Below, piece after piece: positions 20,067 through 30,547 of a stretch of DNA of 64,000 nt. Position 1 is the stretch's first letter; each line of letters begins with the position of its first letter. Source of the DNA: Pseudomonas sp. S06B 330. GTDB lineage: Bacteria; Pseudomonadota; Gammaproteobacteria; Pseudomonadales; Pseudomonadaceae. The notes under the pieces are model-generated. The model worked only from the letters and a program-made list of their open reading frames with translations. It did no database searches and was not told the DNA's origin. Location: the NCBI RefSeq assembly GCF_002845275.2, contig NZ_CP088149.1, positions 5,400,001 through 5,464,000 of the forward strand. Reading direction: 5' to 3'. The translations under genes and the position numbers were made by a program.

Positions 20067-20663
20067 TCAGAACCTTGAGCCCGGCTCCAACAAGAAATCC
20101 ATCTCCTCATCGGTACTTGGCCGATTCAGAATCAGGTTGCGGTGCGGGAAGCGGCCAAACCGGGCAATCACCCGCTGGTGCTGCTCAGCGTAATCGAGGA
20201 AACCCTCGAACAAACGCCGGTCACTGTCTGGCTGGGCATCGAGCAACAAGCGATAACGCTCAGTGCTGACGTTCTGCCAGTCGAGCACTTCGGCATGCTC
20301 AAGCACCAGCAGGATGAACACCCGCTGGATTGGCAACAACTGATAGTCCCAGGCCTTGTCCAGCCCCTGCATCACCAGCACTTGCGCACGCCGGTCGCCA
20401 TCGAAGGCGCGCGGCGTGTCGCGGTGGATCATGCGCGGCAGCTGGTCAAGCAACAAGACCAGCCCAAGCCAGCCTTGAGGGCTTTGCAGCCACTCATCCA
20501 GACCACCCGCCAGGGCCTGCTCGACCAGATCGCCGAAGCGCTCTTGCGCCTCGACGTCGTGGTGCTTGCCAAACCACAGCGTGCTCTTCTCGTCAGCGAC
20601 GTCCTGGGGACTGGTGCCCCATCCGAACCACCACTCCAGTAACGGCTGCCAAGGTGCGAGCAT
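20067..20663 (-). CDS. DUF924 family protein
   Basis: 198 residues. The start is ATG at 20661-20663 (MLAPWQPLLEWWFG); the ORF continues 43 codons upstream, but that overlaps fbp. Family features: WWFGW, LGLVLLLDQLPRMIHRDTPRAF, and a C-terminal FGRFPHRN with conserved His. DUF924 proteins are predicted all-helical, TPR-like and of unknown function. It lies 4 bp after fbp, so it is cotranscribed with it. Confidence 0.88.
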   Translation of the reverse strand: MLAPWQPLLEWWFGWGTSPQDVADEKSTLWFGKHHDVEAQERFGDLVEQALAGGLDEWLQSPQGWLGLVLLLDQLPRMIHRDTPRAFDGDRRAQVLVMQGLDKAWDYQLLPIQRVFILLVLEHAEVLDWQNVSTERYRLLLDAQPDSDRRLFEGFLDYAEQHQRVIARFGRFPHRNLILNRPSTDEEMDFLLEPGSRF

Positions 20664-20667
20664 GGAC

Positions 20668-21678
20668 TTACTCCTGGTGATAACCGGTAACGCGCTCGAC
20701 TTCCTGCTTGGAGCCAAGGAACACTGCCACACGCTGGTGCAGGCTCTCTGGCTGGATGTCGAGGATGCGCTGACGACCGTCGGTGGAAGCACCGCCGGCC
20801 TGTTCGATGATGAAAGACATCGGGTTGGCTTCGTACATCAGACGCAGCTTGCCCGGCTTGGACGGCTCACGCGCGTCACGCGGGTACATGAACAGGCCGC
20901 CACGGGTCAGGATGCGGTGCACATCGGCAACCATCGAGGCAATCCAGCGCATGTTGTAGTTCTTGTTCAGCGGACCAGTTTCACCGGCCAGCAACTCGCC
21001 CACATAGCGGGTCACCGGCTCTTCCCAGTGACGCTGGTTGGACATGTTGATGGCGAATTCAGCGGTGGTTTCCGGCACCTGGATGTTCTCGTGGGTCAGC
21101 ACGAAGCTGCCCAGTTCGCGGTCCAGGGTGAAACCTTTGACACCGTTGCCCAGGGTCAGGATCAGCATGGTCTGTGGGCCGTAGATCGCGTAGCCGGCGG
21201 CAACCTGCTTAGTGCCTGGCTGCAGGAAGGCCTGCTCGTTCAGGCTTTCGTTCTGGCTCAGGTACTCATTAGGGCAACGCAGTACCGAGAAGATGGTGCC
21301 GACCGAAACGTTGACGTCGATGTTCGACGAGCCGTCCAGTGGGTCGAATACCAGCAGGTAGGCGCCTTTCGGGTATTTACCCGGGATCTGGTAGGCATTG
21401 TCCATTTCTTCGGACGCCATGCCCGCCAGGTGACCGCCCCACTCGTTGGCTTCGAGCAGAATGTCGTTGGAGATCACGTCCAGTTTCTTCTGGACTTCGC
21501 CCTGCACGTTTTCAGTGCCCATGCTGCCCAGGACGCCGCCCAGCGCGCCCTTGGAAACGTTGTGGCTAATCTCCTTGCACGCACGCGCCACCACTTCGAT
21601 CAGGAAGCGCAGATCGGCAGGGGTACTGTTGCTGCGGGTCTGCTCAATCAAATAGCGACTCAGGGTAACGCGGGACAT
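20668..21678 (-). CDS. fbp: Fructose-1,6-bisphosphatase, class 1
   Basis: 336 residues. It removes the C1 phosphate of fructose-1,6-bisphosphate in gluconeogenesis, essential for growth on acids and amino acids such as the histidine handled upstream. The metal and phosphate signature [20 protein letters not shown] is intact, as is the segment [14 protein letters not shown]. Start ATG at 21676-21678. Confidence 0.97.
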   Translation of the reverse strand: MSRVTLSRYLIEQTRSNSTPADLRFLIEVVARACKEISHNVSKGALGGVLGSMGTENVQGEVQKKLDVISNDILLEANEWGGHLAGMASEEMDNAYQIPGKYPKGAYLLVFDPLDGSSNIDVNVSVGTIFSVLRCPNEYLSQNESLNEQAFLQPGTKQVAAGYAIYGPQTMLILTLGNGVKGFTLDRELGSFVLTHENIQVPETTAEFAINMSNQRHWEEPVTRYVGELLAGETGPLNKNYNMRWIASMVADVHRILTRGGLFMYPRDAREPSKPGKLRLMYEANPMSFIIEQAGGASTDGRQRILDIQPESLHQRVAVFLGSKQEVERVTGYHQE

Positions 21679-21820
21679 GTAAGGCTCCGAAGGAAGGGGG
21701 TAGTAAAAACCCCCGCAGTTTACAGGGAGAGTGCAGCGCTAGCGAGCTATCCGACGCGCTTGCCCGATCAGACGGCACTTTGGCCCGAGAGTTCACCGCT
21801 CCCGGGCCGCCATGTTGAGC

Positions 21821-24271
21821 TTAGTCAAGCGCCTTCCAGATTTGCCTGGCGTACTCGCCAATGGTCCGATCCGAGGAGAACCAGCCCATCCGCGCGGTGT
21901 TCAGCACTGCGATACGCCACCACTGCTTGGGATCGTGCCAGAGTTCCTCAACACGGCGCTGGGCATCCCAATAGGCGTCGAAGTCAGCACACACCAGGAA
22001 ACGGTCATGGGCCACCAATGAATCCACAAGGCCAACATAGCGTGACGGATCGTCTGGAGAGAACACCCCGCCACGAATAGCCTGGAGCACGTCATTGAGC
22101 CGACTCGACGCCGCGATGGCGGCATTGGCACCAAAGTCGCCACTGCGTTTACGCGCCTCCACCTGCTGCGCCGTCAGGCCAAAGATGAACATGTTCTCTG
22201 TACCGACTTGCTCGCTCATCTCCACGTTGGCGCCATCGAGGGTACCGATGGTCAACGCGCCATTGAGGCCAAACTTCATGTTGCTGGTGCCTGACGCCTC
22301 GTACCCGGCGGTAGAGATCTGTTCGGAGAGGTCCGCCGCTGGAATGATGCTTTCCGCCAGACTGACGTTGTAATTGGGCAGGAACACCACCTTGAGCAAG
22401 CCGCGCACAGTCGGGTCGTTATTCACCACCCGGGCAATGTCGTTGCTCAGCTTGATGATCAGCTTGGCCTGGTGATAGCTGGCTGCCGCTTTGCCGGCGA
22501 AGATTTTCACCCGCGGCGCCCAAAGAGTGCCGGGCTCGGAGCGGATCGCTTGGTACAAGGCCACGGTATGCAGCAAATTCAGCAGCTGGCGCTTGTACTC
22601 GTGAATACGCTTGACCTGCACATCGAACATCGCTTCGGGGTTGACCGTAATGCCTACTCGCTCTTGGATCAGACTGGCCAGAGCCCGCTTGCTGTGCAAT
22701 CGCTGCTCGGCAAACTGCTTGCGGAACGCTGCCTTGTCGGCAAAGGGATCAAGGTCGCGCAGGCGCCCTTGCGGGTTGTCCAGCACGTCCTCACCCAGGG
22801 CCTCGACCAACATGCCGGTCAGCTGCGGGTTCGCCTGATACAACCAGCGACGGAAGGTGATGCCGTTGGTCTTGTTGTTGATCCGCTCGGGATAGAGCTT
22901 ATGCAGCTCGGCAAACACGGTACTGCGCATCAGCTTGGTGTGCAGTGCCGACACGCCATTGATGCTGTGCGAGCCCAGAAACGCCAGATTGCCCATACGG
23001 ACACGCCGGCCGTTGTCTTCCTCGATCAGCGACACCGCACGCAGCACATCGAAATCATGAATGCCTTTGGCCCGCAGGGCGTCGATGTGAAAGGCATTGA
23101 TCAAGTAGATGATCTGCATGTGCCGCGGCAGCATGCGCTCCATCAGGCCGACCGGCCACGTTTCCAGGGCCTCGGGCAGCAAGGTGTGGTTGGTATAAGC
23201 CAAGGTGTTGACGGTCAGGTGCCAAGCGGTATCCCAAGGCACTTCGTGCTGATCGACGAGCAGGCGCATCAGCTCGGCCACGGCAATCGATGGGTGGGTA
23301 TCGTTAAGCTGGATCGCTGCCGACTCATGCAGGTTGAGCAAACTGTCATGTATGTTCAGGTGGCGGCGGAGCAAATCCTGCAACGAGGCGCAGACAAAAA
23401 AGTACTCTTGGCGCAGGCGCAGCTCCTGACCGGCCTCGGTGCTGTCAGCCGGGTACAGCACCCGCGAGATACTCTCGGCGCGCGCCACTTCGGCCACGGC
23501 GCCCAAGTGGTCGCCCGCATTGAAGCGCTCCAAGTGTAGCTCTTCCAGTGCCCGTGCTCGCCACAGGCGCAGGGTGTTGACGCTGGCACCGCGCCAGCCA
23601 ACCACCGGCGTGTCATAGGCTACCGCACGCACGGTCTCGGCCGGCCACCACACCTGACGCTGCTGGCCATTGGCATCCTGCACTGTTTCAACGCTGCCAC
23701 CAAAACTGATCGGGTAAATCACCTCGGCCCGCTCGAACTCCCAAGGGTTGCCGAAATCCAGCCAATGCTCAGTCTGCTCTTGCTGCCAGCCATCGACCAC
23801 GGCCTGGCGGAACAGGCCATGCTCGTAACGAATACCGTATCCATGGGCAGCTATGCCCAGGGTCGACATACTCTCCATAAAACACGCTGCCAGACGGCCC
23901 AGGCCACCATTGCCCAAGGCCGCATCCGGCTCCAGCAGACGAATGCGTTCAAGGTCGACATCAAGGCCACTGAGTGCCTCGCGGGCGATATCGAGCAAGC
24001 CTAGGTTGCTCAAGCTGTCGTAGAGCAAACGGCCAATGAGGAATTCCAGAGACAGGTAATACACCCGTTTCTGACTGCTGCGGTAAATCTGCCGGGTATG
24101 GTCCATCCAATGATCGACCATGTGATCACGGGCAGCCAGGGCGATGGCTTCGAACCAGTCATGATCGAAAGCGTGTTCCGGGTCCTTGCCGACGGCGTAG
24201 GTCAACTTATCCAGTACAGCGGTGCGAAAAGCGGCCACCTCTGCGTCACGAGCGAGTGGTTCCTGAGACAT
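21821..24271 (-). CDS. glgP: Glycogen/starch/alpha-glucan phosphorylase
   Basis: 816 residues, full length. It releases glucose-1-phosphate from alpha-1,4-glucans. The pyridoxal-phosphate lysine region (GTSNMKFGLNGALTIGTLDGAN split near residues 660-685) and the substrate loop NGGLGRLAACFMES near residue 120 are present. It stands alone here, away from the other glycogen genes, and is divergent from the cysteine-cluster gene at 24472. Confidence 0.97.
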   Translation of the reverse strand: MSQEPLARDAEVAAFRTAVLDKLTYAVGKDPEHAFDHDWFEAIALAARDHMVDHWMDHTRQIYRSSQKRVYYLSLEFLIGRLLYDSLSNLGLLDIAREALSGLDVDLERIRLLEPDAALGNGGLGRLAACFMESMSTLGIAAHGYGIRYEHGLFRQAVVDGWQQEQTEHWLDFGNPWEFERAEVIYPISFGGSVETVQDANGQQRQVWWPAETVRAVAYDTPVVGWRGASVNTLRLWRARALEELHLERFNAGDHLGAVAEVARAESISRVLYPADSTEAGQELRLRQEYFFVCASLQDLLRRHLNIHDSLLNLHESAAIQLNDTHPSIAVAELMRLLVDQHEVPWDTAWHLTVNTLAYTNHTLLPEALETWPVGLMERMLPRHMQIIYLINAFHIDALRAKGIHDFDVLRAVSLIEEDNGRRVRMGNLAFLGSHSINGVSALHTKLMRSTVFAELHKLYPERINNKTNGITFRRWLYQANPQLTGMLVEALGEDVLDNPQGRLRDLDPFADKAAFRKQFAEQRLHSKRALASLIQERVGITVNPEAMFDVQVKRIHEYKRQLLNLLHTVALYQAIRSEPGTLWAPRVKIFAGKAAASYHQAKLIIKLSNDIARVVNNDPTVRGLLKVVFLPNYNVSLAESIIPAADLSEQISTAGYEASGTSNMKFGLNGALTIGTLDGANVEMSEQVGTENMFIFGLTAQQVEARKRSGDFGANAAIAASSRLNDVLQAIRGGVFSPDDPSRYVGLVDSLVAHDRFLVCADFDAYWDAQRRVEELWHDPKQWWRIAVLNTARMGWFSSDRTIGEYARQIWKALD

Positions 24272-24471
24272 GCGACGTCCTCGATCAGATTGACGAATGC
24301 GGATGGAGATTTCTCAGCCTAGACCGTTCGACGCAGAGCGAAAGCGTAGGTTCGGGAGTTTCTGCGCTAAAGCGCTACCTGATGGCAACGTAACCGGCAA
24401 ATGGTTGTTCACATTTTGATCAACTCCGGTATGATCGCGCGCCCATATAGAACATCTAAAACCTGAGCCTG

Positions 24472-24879
24472 ATGAAACCGACCCTGATCGCCGCCGCCGA
24501 AGTTGACCGCCTGGAGACCTGGCAGAAATACCAAAGCCATATGTGCGGAGGCTGCAACTCGACCTGCTGCACCTTGCCGACGGAAGTGAAAATCAAAGAC
24601 CTGATCCGCATGGGTGTAGTGGATGAGTTCGAGGTGGGAGAGCCACCGAAGAACATTGCCAAGCGTTTGCAGAAGGACGGCATCATCCAGCGATTCAATC
24701 AGAAGTCGGGGATTTTCACCCTGGCGCAGATGAGCAACGACGATTGCCTGTACCTGGATCGCAAGAGCCGCATGTGCACCATTTATGACAAGCGTCCGGA
24801 CACCTGCCGCAACCACCCGCGGATCGGCCCGCGACCAGGATATTGCGCGTATATCCCCAAGCCTGCAGCGCGCCGCTAA
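24472..24879 (+). CDS. YkgJ-type cysteine-cluster protein
   Basis: 135 residues with nine cysteines: the cluster MCGGCNSTCC near residues 24-33, then singles around DDCLY, SRMCTIYDKRPDTCRNH and PGYCAYIP. This matches the YkgJ/Fe-S-cluster-type family, proposed to bind zinc or an iron-sulphur cluster; the role is unknown. ATG at 24472. The gene reads away from glgP and ends just before a compressed REP pair. Confidence 0.85.
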   Translation: MKPTLIAAAEVDRLETWQKYQSHMCGGCNSTCCTLPTEVKIKDLIRMGVVDEFEVGEPPKNIAKRLQKDGIIQRFNQKSGIFTLAQMSNDDCLYLDRKSRMCTIYDKRPDTCRNHPRIGPRPGYCAYIPKPAARR

Positions 24880-24880
24880 A

Positions 24881-24930
24881 CGCATCGCCGGCAAGACCCG
24901 CGCCCACAGCCAGCCTTGCCGGCGATAGGG
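24881..24930. repeat. Compressed REP pair
   Basis: Two inverted, partly degenerate REP copies (24881-24909 and 24910-24928) lie back to back after the cysteine-cluster gene. Confidence 0.75.
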
Positions 24931-24956
24931 CCAACACGCTTTCAAACCCTACACAA

Positions 24957-24991
24957 ACAAAAACGCCCCCGGTCTTTCGACCGGGGGCGTT
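24957..24991 (-). terminator. typA terminator
   Basis: A perfect 13-bp stem (24962-24974 with 24979-24991) and a four-base loop, GC-rich, is followed on the minus strand by GTTTTTGTTTG. This is a strong Rho-independent terminator. Confidence 0.93.
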
Positions 24992-25011
24992 CTCATTCAG
25001 CCTGAACTAAC

Positions 25012-26832
25012 TCAGTTCTTGGCTTTCTTGGCAGCGCGGGTACGCTCGCCTTCGTCGAGGATCTTCTTACGCAGACGGATCGACTTAGGAGTGACTTCAC
25101 ACAGCTCGTCGTCCTGGATGAATTCCAGAGCCTGTTCCAGGGTGAAGCGAACAGGTGGAACCAGAGCGATGGTTTCGTCTTTACCCGAAGCACGCATGTT
25201 GTCGAGCTTCTTGCCCTTGGTAGGGTTGACGCCCAGGTCGTTGTCACGGCTGTTCAGACCAACGATCTGACCGTTGTAGATCTCCTGACCGTGCTCAACG
25301 AACAGCTTGCCGCGAGCCTGCAGGGTTTCCAGCGAGTAGGTCAGTGCCTTGCCGGTTTCTACCGAAACCAGTACGCCGTTCTGACGGCCGGACATGTGGC
25401 CAGACTTCATCGGAGCGTAGCGATCGAAGATCGAGGTCAGGATGCCTGCACCGTTGGTCAGGGTCAGGAACTGGTTACGGAAACCGATCAGACCACGGGC
25501 TGGGATGTTGTATTCCAGGCGTACACGGCCCTTGCCATCCGGAACCATGTTGGTCAGGTCGCCTTTACGCAGACCCATTTCTTCCATGACCTTGCCCTGC
25601 GAATCTTCAGGGATGTCGATAGTGACGTTCTCGAACGGCTCGTTCTTGACGCCGTCGACTTCACGGATGATTACTTCTGGACGACCAACGCCCATTTCGA
25701 AGCCTTCGCGACGCATGGTTTCGATCAGTACCGACAGGTGCAGCTCACCACGGCCGGAAACCTTGAACTTGTCAGCCGAGTCGCCTTCTTCAACGCGCAG
25801 TGCAACGTTGTACAGCAGCTCTTTGTCCAGACGCTCTTTGATGTTACGGCTGGTGACGAACTTGCCTTCTTTACCGCAGAACGGCGAGTCGTTGACCTGG
25901 AAAGTCATCGAAACGGTTGGTTCGTCGACGGTCAGCGGCTTCATCGCCTCAACGGCGTCCGGGGCACACAGGGTGTCGGAGATGAACAGCTCGTCGAAAC
26001 CGCTGATGCAGACGATGTCGCCAGCCAGGGCTTCTTCAACGTCAACGCGGTGCAGACCGTGGTGACCCATCAGCTTGAGGATACGGCCGTTACGCTTCTT
26101 GCCGTCGACATCGATGGCAACAACCGGGGTGTTCGGCTTGACGCGACCACGGGCGATACGGCCAACACCGATAACACCCAGGAAGCTGTTGTAGTCCAGT
26201 GCCGAGATTTGCATCTGGAACGGACCGTCACGGTCAACAGCAGGCGCCGGTACGTTGTCGATGATCGACTGGTACAGCGGGGTCATGTCTTCGGCCATTT
26301 CGGTGTGGTCCAGACCGGCAATGCCGTTCAGGGCCGAGGCGTAGACGACTTTGAAGTCCAGCTGTTCTTCGGTGGCACCGAGGTTGTCGAACAGATCGAA
26401 GATCTGGTCCAGAACCCAGTCAGGACGCGCGCCCGGACGGTCAACCTTGTTGATGACCACGATTGGACGCAGGCCGGCTTCGAAAGCCTTCTTGGTCACG
26501 AAACGGGTTTGCGGCATAGGGCCGTCTTGGGCGTCGACCAGCAGCAGCACCGAGTCAACCATCGACATTACACGCTCAACCTCGCCACCGAAGTCGGCGT
26601 GGCCGGGGGTGTCGACGATGTTGATGTGGTAGCCGTTCCAGTTGATGGCGGTGTTTTTCGCCAGAATGGTAATACCGCGCTCTTTTTCCTGGTCGTTGGA
26701 GTCCATGACGCGCTCGTCGTTGAGCTCGTTACGCTCCAGAGTGCCGGACTGACGCAGGAGTTTGTCGACCAGGGTGGTTTTACCATGGTCAACGTGGGCG
26801 ATGATGGCGATGTTACGCAGATTTTCGATCAC
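25012..26832 (-). CDS. typA: Ribosome-associated GTPase TypA/BipA
   Basis: 606 residues. An EF-G-like translational GTPase that binds the 70S ribosome and aids 50S assembly and stress adaptation. G motifs seen: [15 protein letters not shown] (P-loop), [27 protein letters not shown]. The C-terminal TypA-specific domain is complete, with GIGVNPTK-like [20 protein letters not shown] at 26830-26832. It is 128 bp downstream of thiI on the same strand. Confidence 0.97.
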   Translation of the reverse strand: MIENLRNIAIIAHVDHGKTTLVDKLLRQSGTLERNELNDERVMDSNDQEKERGITILAKNTAINWNGYHINIVDTPGHADFGGEVERVMSMVDSVLLLVDAQDGPMPQTRFVTKKAFEAGLRPIVVINKVDRPGARPDWVLDQIFDLFDNLGATEEQLDFKVVYASALNGIAGLDHTEMAEDMTPLYQSIIDNVPAPAVDRDGPFQMQISALDYNSFLGVIGVGRIARGRVKPNTPVVAIDVDGKKRNGRILKLMGHHGLHRVDVEEALAGDIVCISGFDELFISDTLCAPDAVEAMKPLTVDEPTVSMTFQVNDSPFCGKEGKFVTSRNIKERLDKELLYNVALRVEEGDSADKFKVSGRGELHLSVLIETMRREGFEMGVGRPEVIIREVDGVKNEPFENVTIDIPEDSQGKVMEEMGLRKGDLTNMVPDGKGRVRLEYNIPARGLIGFRNQFLTLTNGAGILTSIFDRYAPMKSGHMSGRQNGVLVSVETGKALTYSLETLQARGKLFVEHGQEIYNGQIVGLNSRDNDLGVNPTKGKKLDNMRASGKDETIALVPPVRFTLEQALEFIQDDELCEVTPKSIRLRKKILDEGERTRAAKKAKN

Positions 26833-26960
26833 GTGTGTATCTCGATCAGAGGATTCGGGTTGCCGCCCAGTCTAGGCGACGAATATGAATGAATGGCGCT
26901 CAACGGGCCCGCAGGTCGGGAGGGCGATGGCGGATGCTCCCGCCATACAACCCCGGCGTT

Positions 26961-28415
26961 TTATGTCGGACGATAAACGCGCACATTGGCATGTCCCTCA
27001 CTGAGCAAATGATGGGCATGCAGGCGACTCATCACACCCTTGTCGCAATACAGCAGGTACTGACGCGTAGCGTCCAGCTCCTTGAAGCGACTGTTCAGGG
27101 CGTAGAACGGCAAGGCCTTGACCTCGATGCCGTCCAGTTCCAGGGGCTGGTCTTCCTGGGCATCAGGGTGACGAATATCAATCACCACCTGCCCGGCCAA
27201 CGCCTGGCTGACTTCTTCGATCTGGATATCCTGGCCGAGTTCATCGATCACATTGTCGATGGACACCAGGCGAGCACGCTCCAGGGCGCGCTCGAGCACA
27301 GCCATGTCGAACTGCTTCTCTTCATGGTCAACGCGATGACGCTTGGCACAGGTGGTCGGGTTCACCGAGATCACGCCGCAGTACTCAGGCATGTGCTTGG
27401 CGAACTCGGCGGTACCGATCTGGTTGGCCTGGTCGATGATGTCCTGCTTGTGGCTGGCCAGCAACGGACGCAGTACCAGCTTCTCGGTGGCCGAGTCGAT
27501 CACTGCCAGGTTCGGCAGGGTCTGGCTGGAAACCTGGGAGATCGCCTCGCCGGTCACCAGTGCATCAATTTCAAGGCGGTCAGCAATATTGGTCGCAGCG
27601 CGTAGCATCATGCGCTTGAGGGTCACGCCCATGTAGCTGTTGTCGACCTTGCCGAGAATCTCGCCGACCACTTCTTCGAACGGCACGCTGACGAACAGCA
27701 CACGCTGGCTGCTGCCGTATTTTTTCCACAGGAAGTGGGCGACTTCCATCACCCCCAACTCGTGGGCACGGCCGCCCAGGTTAAAGAAGCAGAAGTGCGT
27801 CATCAGACCGCGGCGCATCATCTGGTAGGCCGCGACGGTGGAGTCGAAACCACCCGACATCAGCACCAGAGTCTGCTCCAGCGTGCCCAGTGGGTAGCCA
27901 CCGATGCCTTTATGCTGGTTGTGAATCACGTACAGGCGCTTGTCACGAACCTCGATGCGTACCTCAACCTCCGGGGTGCGCAGGTCGATCCCGGCGGCGC
28001 CGCACTGCTGGCGCAGCTGGCTGCCGACATAACGGTCGACGTCCATCGAGGTAAAGTCGTGGTGGCCGCCGCGCTTGCAACGCACGGCAAAGCGCTTACC
28101 GGCCAGCAGGTGGCCGAAGTGGGTCTTGCACTTGGCGACGATATCGTCGAAGTCGCCCAGCGGGTATTCGTCGACCTGCAGGAAGTGGGCGATGCCCGGC
28201 ATGCAGGTCAGACGCTCGATCATCTCGCGCAGGACTTTCTCGTCCTCGATGCGGGTGACCACCTCGAGGTTGTCCCAGACACCATCAACCGCGAGCGCAG
28301 GATCGAGGTCCTTGAGCACGGTACGGATGTTGCGGCCCAGTTGACGGATGAAGCGCTTGCGAACCGGGCGGCTCTTGATGGTGATCTCTGGGAAGACTTT
28401 TACGATTAGTTTCAT
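26961..28415 (-). CDS. thiI: tRNA 4-thiouridine synthase ThiI
   Basis: 484 residues. It places sulphur at U8 of tRNA (near-UV sensor) and supplies sulphur for the thiamine thiazole. Order: ferredoxin-like/THUMP (1-165), PP-loop ATPase with [13 protein letters not shown] near 185, and a C-terminal rhodanese domain with the persulphide Cys in [10 protein letters not shown]. The linked Cys in EYCGVIS is also present. The start is ATG at 28413-28415 ([10 protein letters not shown]), six codons inside the longest frame. Confidence 0.96.
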   Translation of the reverse strand: MKLIVKVFPEITIKSRPVRKRFIRQLGRNIRTVLKDLDPALAVDGVWDNLEVVTRIEDEKVLREMIERLTCMPGIAHFLQVDEYPLGDFDDIVAKCKTHFGHLLAGKRFAVRCKRGGHHDFTSMDVDRYVGSQLRQQCGAAGIDLRTPEVEVRIEVRDKRLYVIHNQHKGIGGYPLGTLEQTLVLMSGGFDSTVAAYQMMRRGLMTHFCFFNLGGRAHELGVMEVAHFLWKKYGSSQRVLFVSVPFEEVVGEILGKVDNSYMGVTLKRMMLRAATNIADRLEIDALVTGEAISQVSSQTLPNLAVIDSATEKLVLRPLLASHKQDIIDQANQIGTAEFAKHMPEYCGVISVNPTTCAKRHRVDHEEKQFDMAVLERALERARLVSIDNVIDELGQDIQIEEVSQALAGQVVIDIRHPDAQEDQPLELDGIEVKALPFYALNSRFKELDATRQYLLYCDKGVMSRLHAHHLLSEGHANVRVYRPT

Positions 28416-28512
28416 TGAAAACAGCGCGCGCAATGCCGACTAAAAAAGTGGGGCGCGGATTATAGCGGAAATTGCTCAAGGTTTAACCAATTAATCTACA
28501 GAAGGTTTGACG

Positions 28513-28529
28513 CGCACCAAAATGAGGCA
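28513..28529 (+). promoter_or_regulatory. Putative NtrC binding site for glnA
   Basis: CGCACCA-AAA-TGAGGCA matches 12 of 14 fixed positions of the NtrC palindrome TGCACCA-N3-TGGTGCA. It is about 105 bp upstream of the sigma-54 promoter, a normal enhancer distance. Confidence 0.6.
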
Positions 28530-28633
28530 TCAAGCCTGATTTACGCCTCTTATGAGTGCAGGAATGCCGTAGATTTTCCGCCAAACGGGGCTGGAATGCG
28601 TAGAAATCGGGCAAGACATCCAAACCGGGGCAC

Positions 28634-28649
28634 TGGCATGCAATTTGCT
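28634..28649 (+). promoter_or_regulatory. Sigma-54 promoter of glnA
   Basis: TGGCATG-CAAT-TTGCT is a close match to TGGCACG-N4-TTGCW with correct spacing. It sits 99 bp before the glnA start codon. Confidence 0.88.
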
Positions 28650-28747
28650 CCCTTGTGAGGCAGGTTGCCTTGGCCGACTATTCGCGCCCGGCATCACCCA
28701 AATTCAAGGGCTGCACAGGCACGCTCTACCCCACCCCGGAGGACACT

Positions 28748-30154
28748 ATGTCGAAGTCGGTTCAACTCATCAAAGATCATGACGTTAAATGGATTGATCT
28801 GCGCTTCACGGACACCAAAGGCATTCAACATCACGTGACCATGCCGTCGCGTGATGCCCTGGATGAAGACTTCTTCGAAGCCGGCAAGATGTTCGACGGT
28901 TCCTCCATCGCTGGCTGGAAAGGCATTGAAGCTTCCGACATGATCCTGATGCCGGACGACTCCTCCGCCGTACTGGACCCGTTCACCGAAGAACCGACCC
29001 TGATCCTGGTCTGCGACATCATCGAACCTTCGACCATGCAAGGCTATGACCGCGACCCACGCGCCATCGCCCGCCGCGCCGAAGAGTACCTGAAGACCAC
29101 CGGCATCGGTGACACCGTGTTCGTCGGCCCAGAGCCTGAGTTCTTCATCTTCGACGAAGTGAAGTTCAAGTCCGACATCTCCGGCTCGATGTTCAAGATC
29201 TACTCCGAGCAAGGCTCGTGGATGTCCGACCAGGACGTAGAAGGCGGTAACAAAGGCCACCGTCCTGGCGTCAAAGGCGGCTACTTCCCAGTTCCGCCGT
29301 TCGACCACGACCACGAAATCCGTACTGCCATGTGCAACGCCATGGAAGAAATGGGCCTGGTCATCGAAGTTCACCACCACGAAGTGGCGACTGCCGGCCA
29401 GAACGAAATCGGCGTGCAGTTCAACACCCTGGTGAAGAAGGCTGACGAAGTTCAGACCCTCAAGTACTGCGTACACAACGTTGCCGACGCCTACGGCCGC
29501 ACCGCGACCTTCATGCCTAAGCCACTGTACGGCGACAACGGCTCGGGCATGCACGTGCACATGTCCATCTCCAAAGAAGGCAAGAACACCTTCTCCGGCG
29601 AAGGCTATGCTGGCCTGTCCGACACTGCCCTGTACTTCATCGGCGGTATCATCAAGCACGGTAAGGCGCTGAACGGCTTCACCAACCCGGCTACCAACTC
29701 CTACAAGCGTCTGGTACCAGGCTTCGAAGCACCCGTAATGCTGGCCTACTCGGCCCGTAACCGTTCGGCCTCGATCCGTATCCCTTACGTTTCCAGCCCG
29801 AAAGCCCGCCGTATCGAAGCGCGCTTCCCGGACCCAGCGGCCAACCCATACCTGTGCTTCGCTGCACTGATGATGGCCGGTCTGGACGGCATCCAGAACA
29901 AGATCCACCCAGGCGACGCCGCCGACAAGAACCTGTACGACCTGCCGCCTGAAGAGGCGAAAGAGATCCCTCAGGTGTGCGGCAGCCTCAAAGAAGCCCT
30001 GGAAGAGCTGGACAAGGGCCGTGCGTTCCTGACCAAGGGCGGCGTGTTCTCCGATGACTTCATCGATGCCTACATCGCCCTGAAGAGCGAAGAAGAAATC
30101 AAGGTCCGTACCTTTGTACACCCACTGGAATACGAGCTGTACTACAGCTGCTAA
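28748..30154 (+). CDS. glnA: Glutamine synthetase, type I
   Basis: 468 residues. ATP-dependent synthesis of glutamine from glutamate and ammonia, the entry point of nitrogen and the enzyme controlled by the ntrBC genes that follow. Signatures: [33 protein letters not shown], and the adenylylation tyrosine in [13 protein letters not shown] near residue 398. The start is ATG at 28748 with GGAGG upstream ([15 protein letters not shown]). Confidence 0.98.
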   Translation: MSKSVQLIKDHDVKWIDLRFTDTKGIQHHVTMPSRDALDEDFFEAGKMFDGSSIAGWKGIEASDMILMPDDSSAVLDPFTEEPTLILVCDIIEPSTMQGYDRDPRAIARRAEEYLKTTGIGDTVFVGPEPEFFIFDEVKFKSDISGSMFKIYSEQGSWMSDQDVEGGNKGHRPGVKGGYFPVPPFDHDHEIRTAMCNAMEEMGLVIEVHHHEVATAGQNEIGVQFNTLVKKADEVQTLKYCVHNVADAYGRTATFMPKPLYGDNGSGMHVHMSISKEGKNTFSGEGYAGLSDTALYFIGGIIKHGKALNGFTNPATNSYKRLVPGFEAPVMLAYSARNRSASIRIPYVSSPKARRIEARFPDPAANPYLCFAALMMAGLDGIQNKIHPGDAADKNLYDLPPEEAKEIPQVCGSLKEALEELDKGRAFLTKGGVFSDDFIDAYIALKSEEEIKVRTFVHPLEYELYYSC

Positions 30155-30194
30155 TTCAGTGACGCCTGCGCAAGCGGCGTAACGCGACAGACAG

Positions 30195-30220
30195 AGGCCT
30201 CCTTCGGGAGGCCTTTTGTT
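30195..30220 (+). terminator. glnA terminator
   Basis: An 8-bp stem AGGCCTCC / GGAGGCCT with a UUCG tetraloop followed by TTTTGTTTTT: a textbook Rho-independent terminator 40 bp after glnA. Confidence 0.95.
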
Positions 30221-30547
30221 TTTCTGCCCTTCTACGGGCCGGCGAGGCCTTTCTGGTCCGCGTCACCGCCCATTTGCGCTTCGCAATGTAATTCTTACCC
30301 TATGCTCTATATTGGTGCGCACCCCAGCATACAGCTGAGCAAATCAACCCATTTTGGTTCAAGCAAACGGCCAGATCAGGGCTTTATAGCCATAACTGGC
30401 GCAAAATCAGGTCTTTATCCGGCAGATCCGCTTCTTTTCGGAGCCTTGGTTTGTTTTTTGCATTTTCTTGTTACCAGCAGACAACCAGCGCCCGCGACCC
30501 TGGCACAACCGGGGTCGTCATGAGCCAAAAGAGGTCACCGACGCCCC
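30221..30547 (+). promoter_or_regulatory. ntrB leader with candidate sigma-54 promoter
   Basis: This 327-bp gap holds no gene. At 30447-30462 the sequence TGGTTTG-TTTT-TTGCA has GG and GC exactly ten bases apart and a perfect -12 half, but the CAC part of the -24 half is missing, so it is only a candidate for a second, nitrogen-controlled ntrBC promoter. A palindrome GGTGCGCACC at 30314-30323 has NtrC-like half-sites in the reverse order. Confidence 0.4.

Noticed and set aside
25291..26892. 533-codon plus-strand open frame
   Set aside because: Antisense to typA; no domain and typical shadow composition (Val/Asp/Gln-rich).
28694..30121. 475-codon minus-strand open frame
   Set aside because: Antisense to glnA; highly biased codons of glnA keep the opposite strand open.
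30314..30323. GGTGCGCACC palindrome as an NtrC operator
   Set aside because: The half-sites are in reverse order and without the usual spacer; kept only as a remark in the ntrB leader entry.
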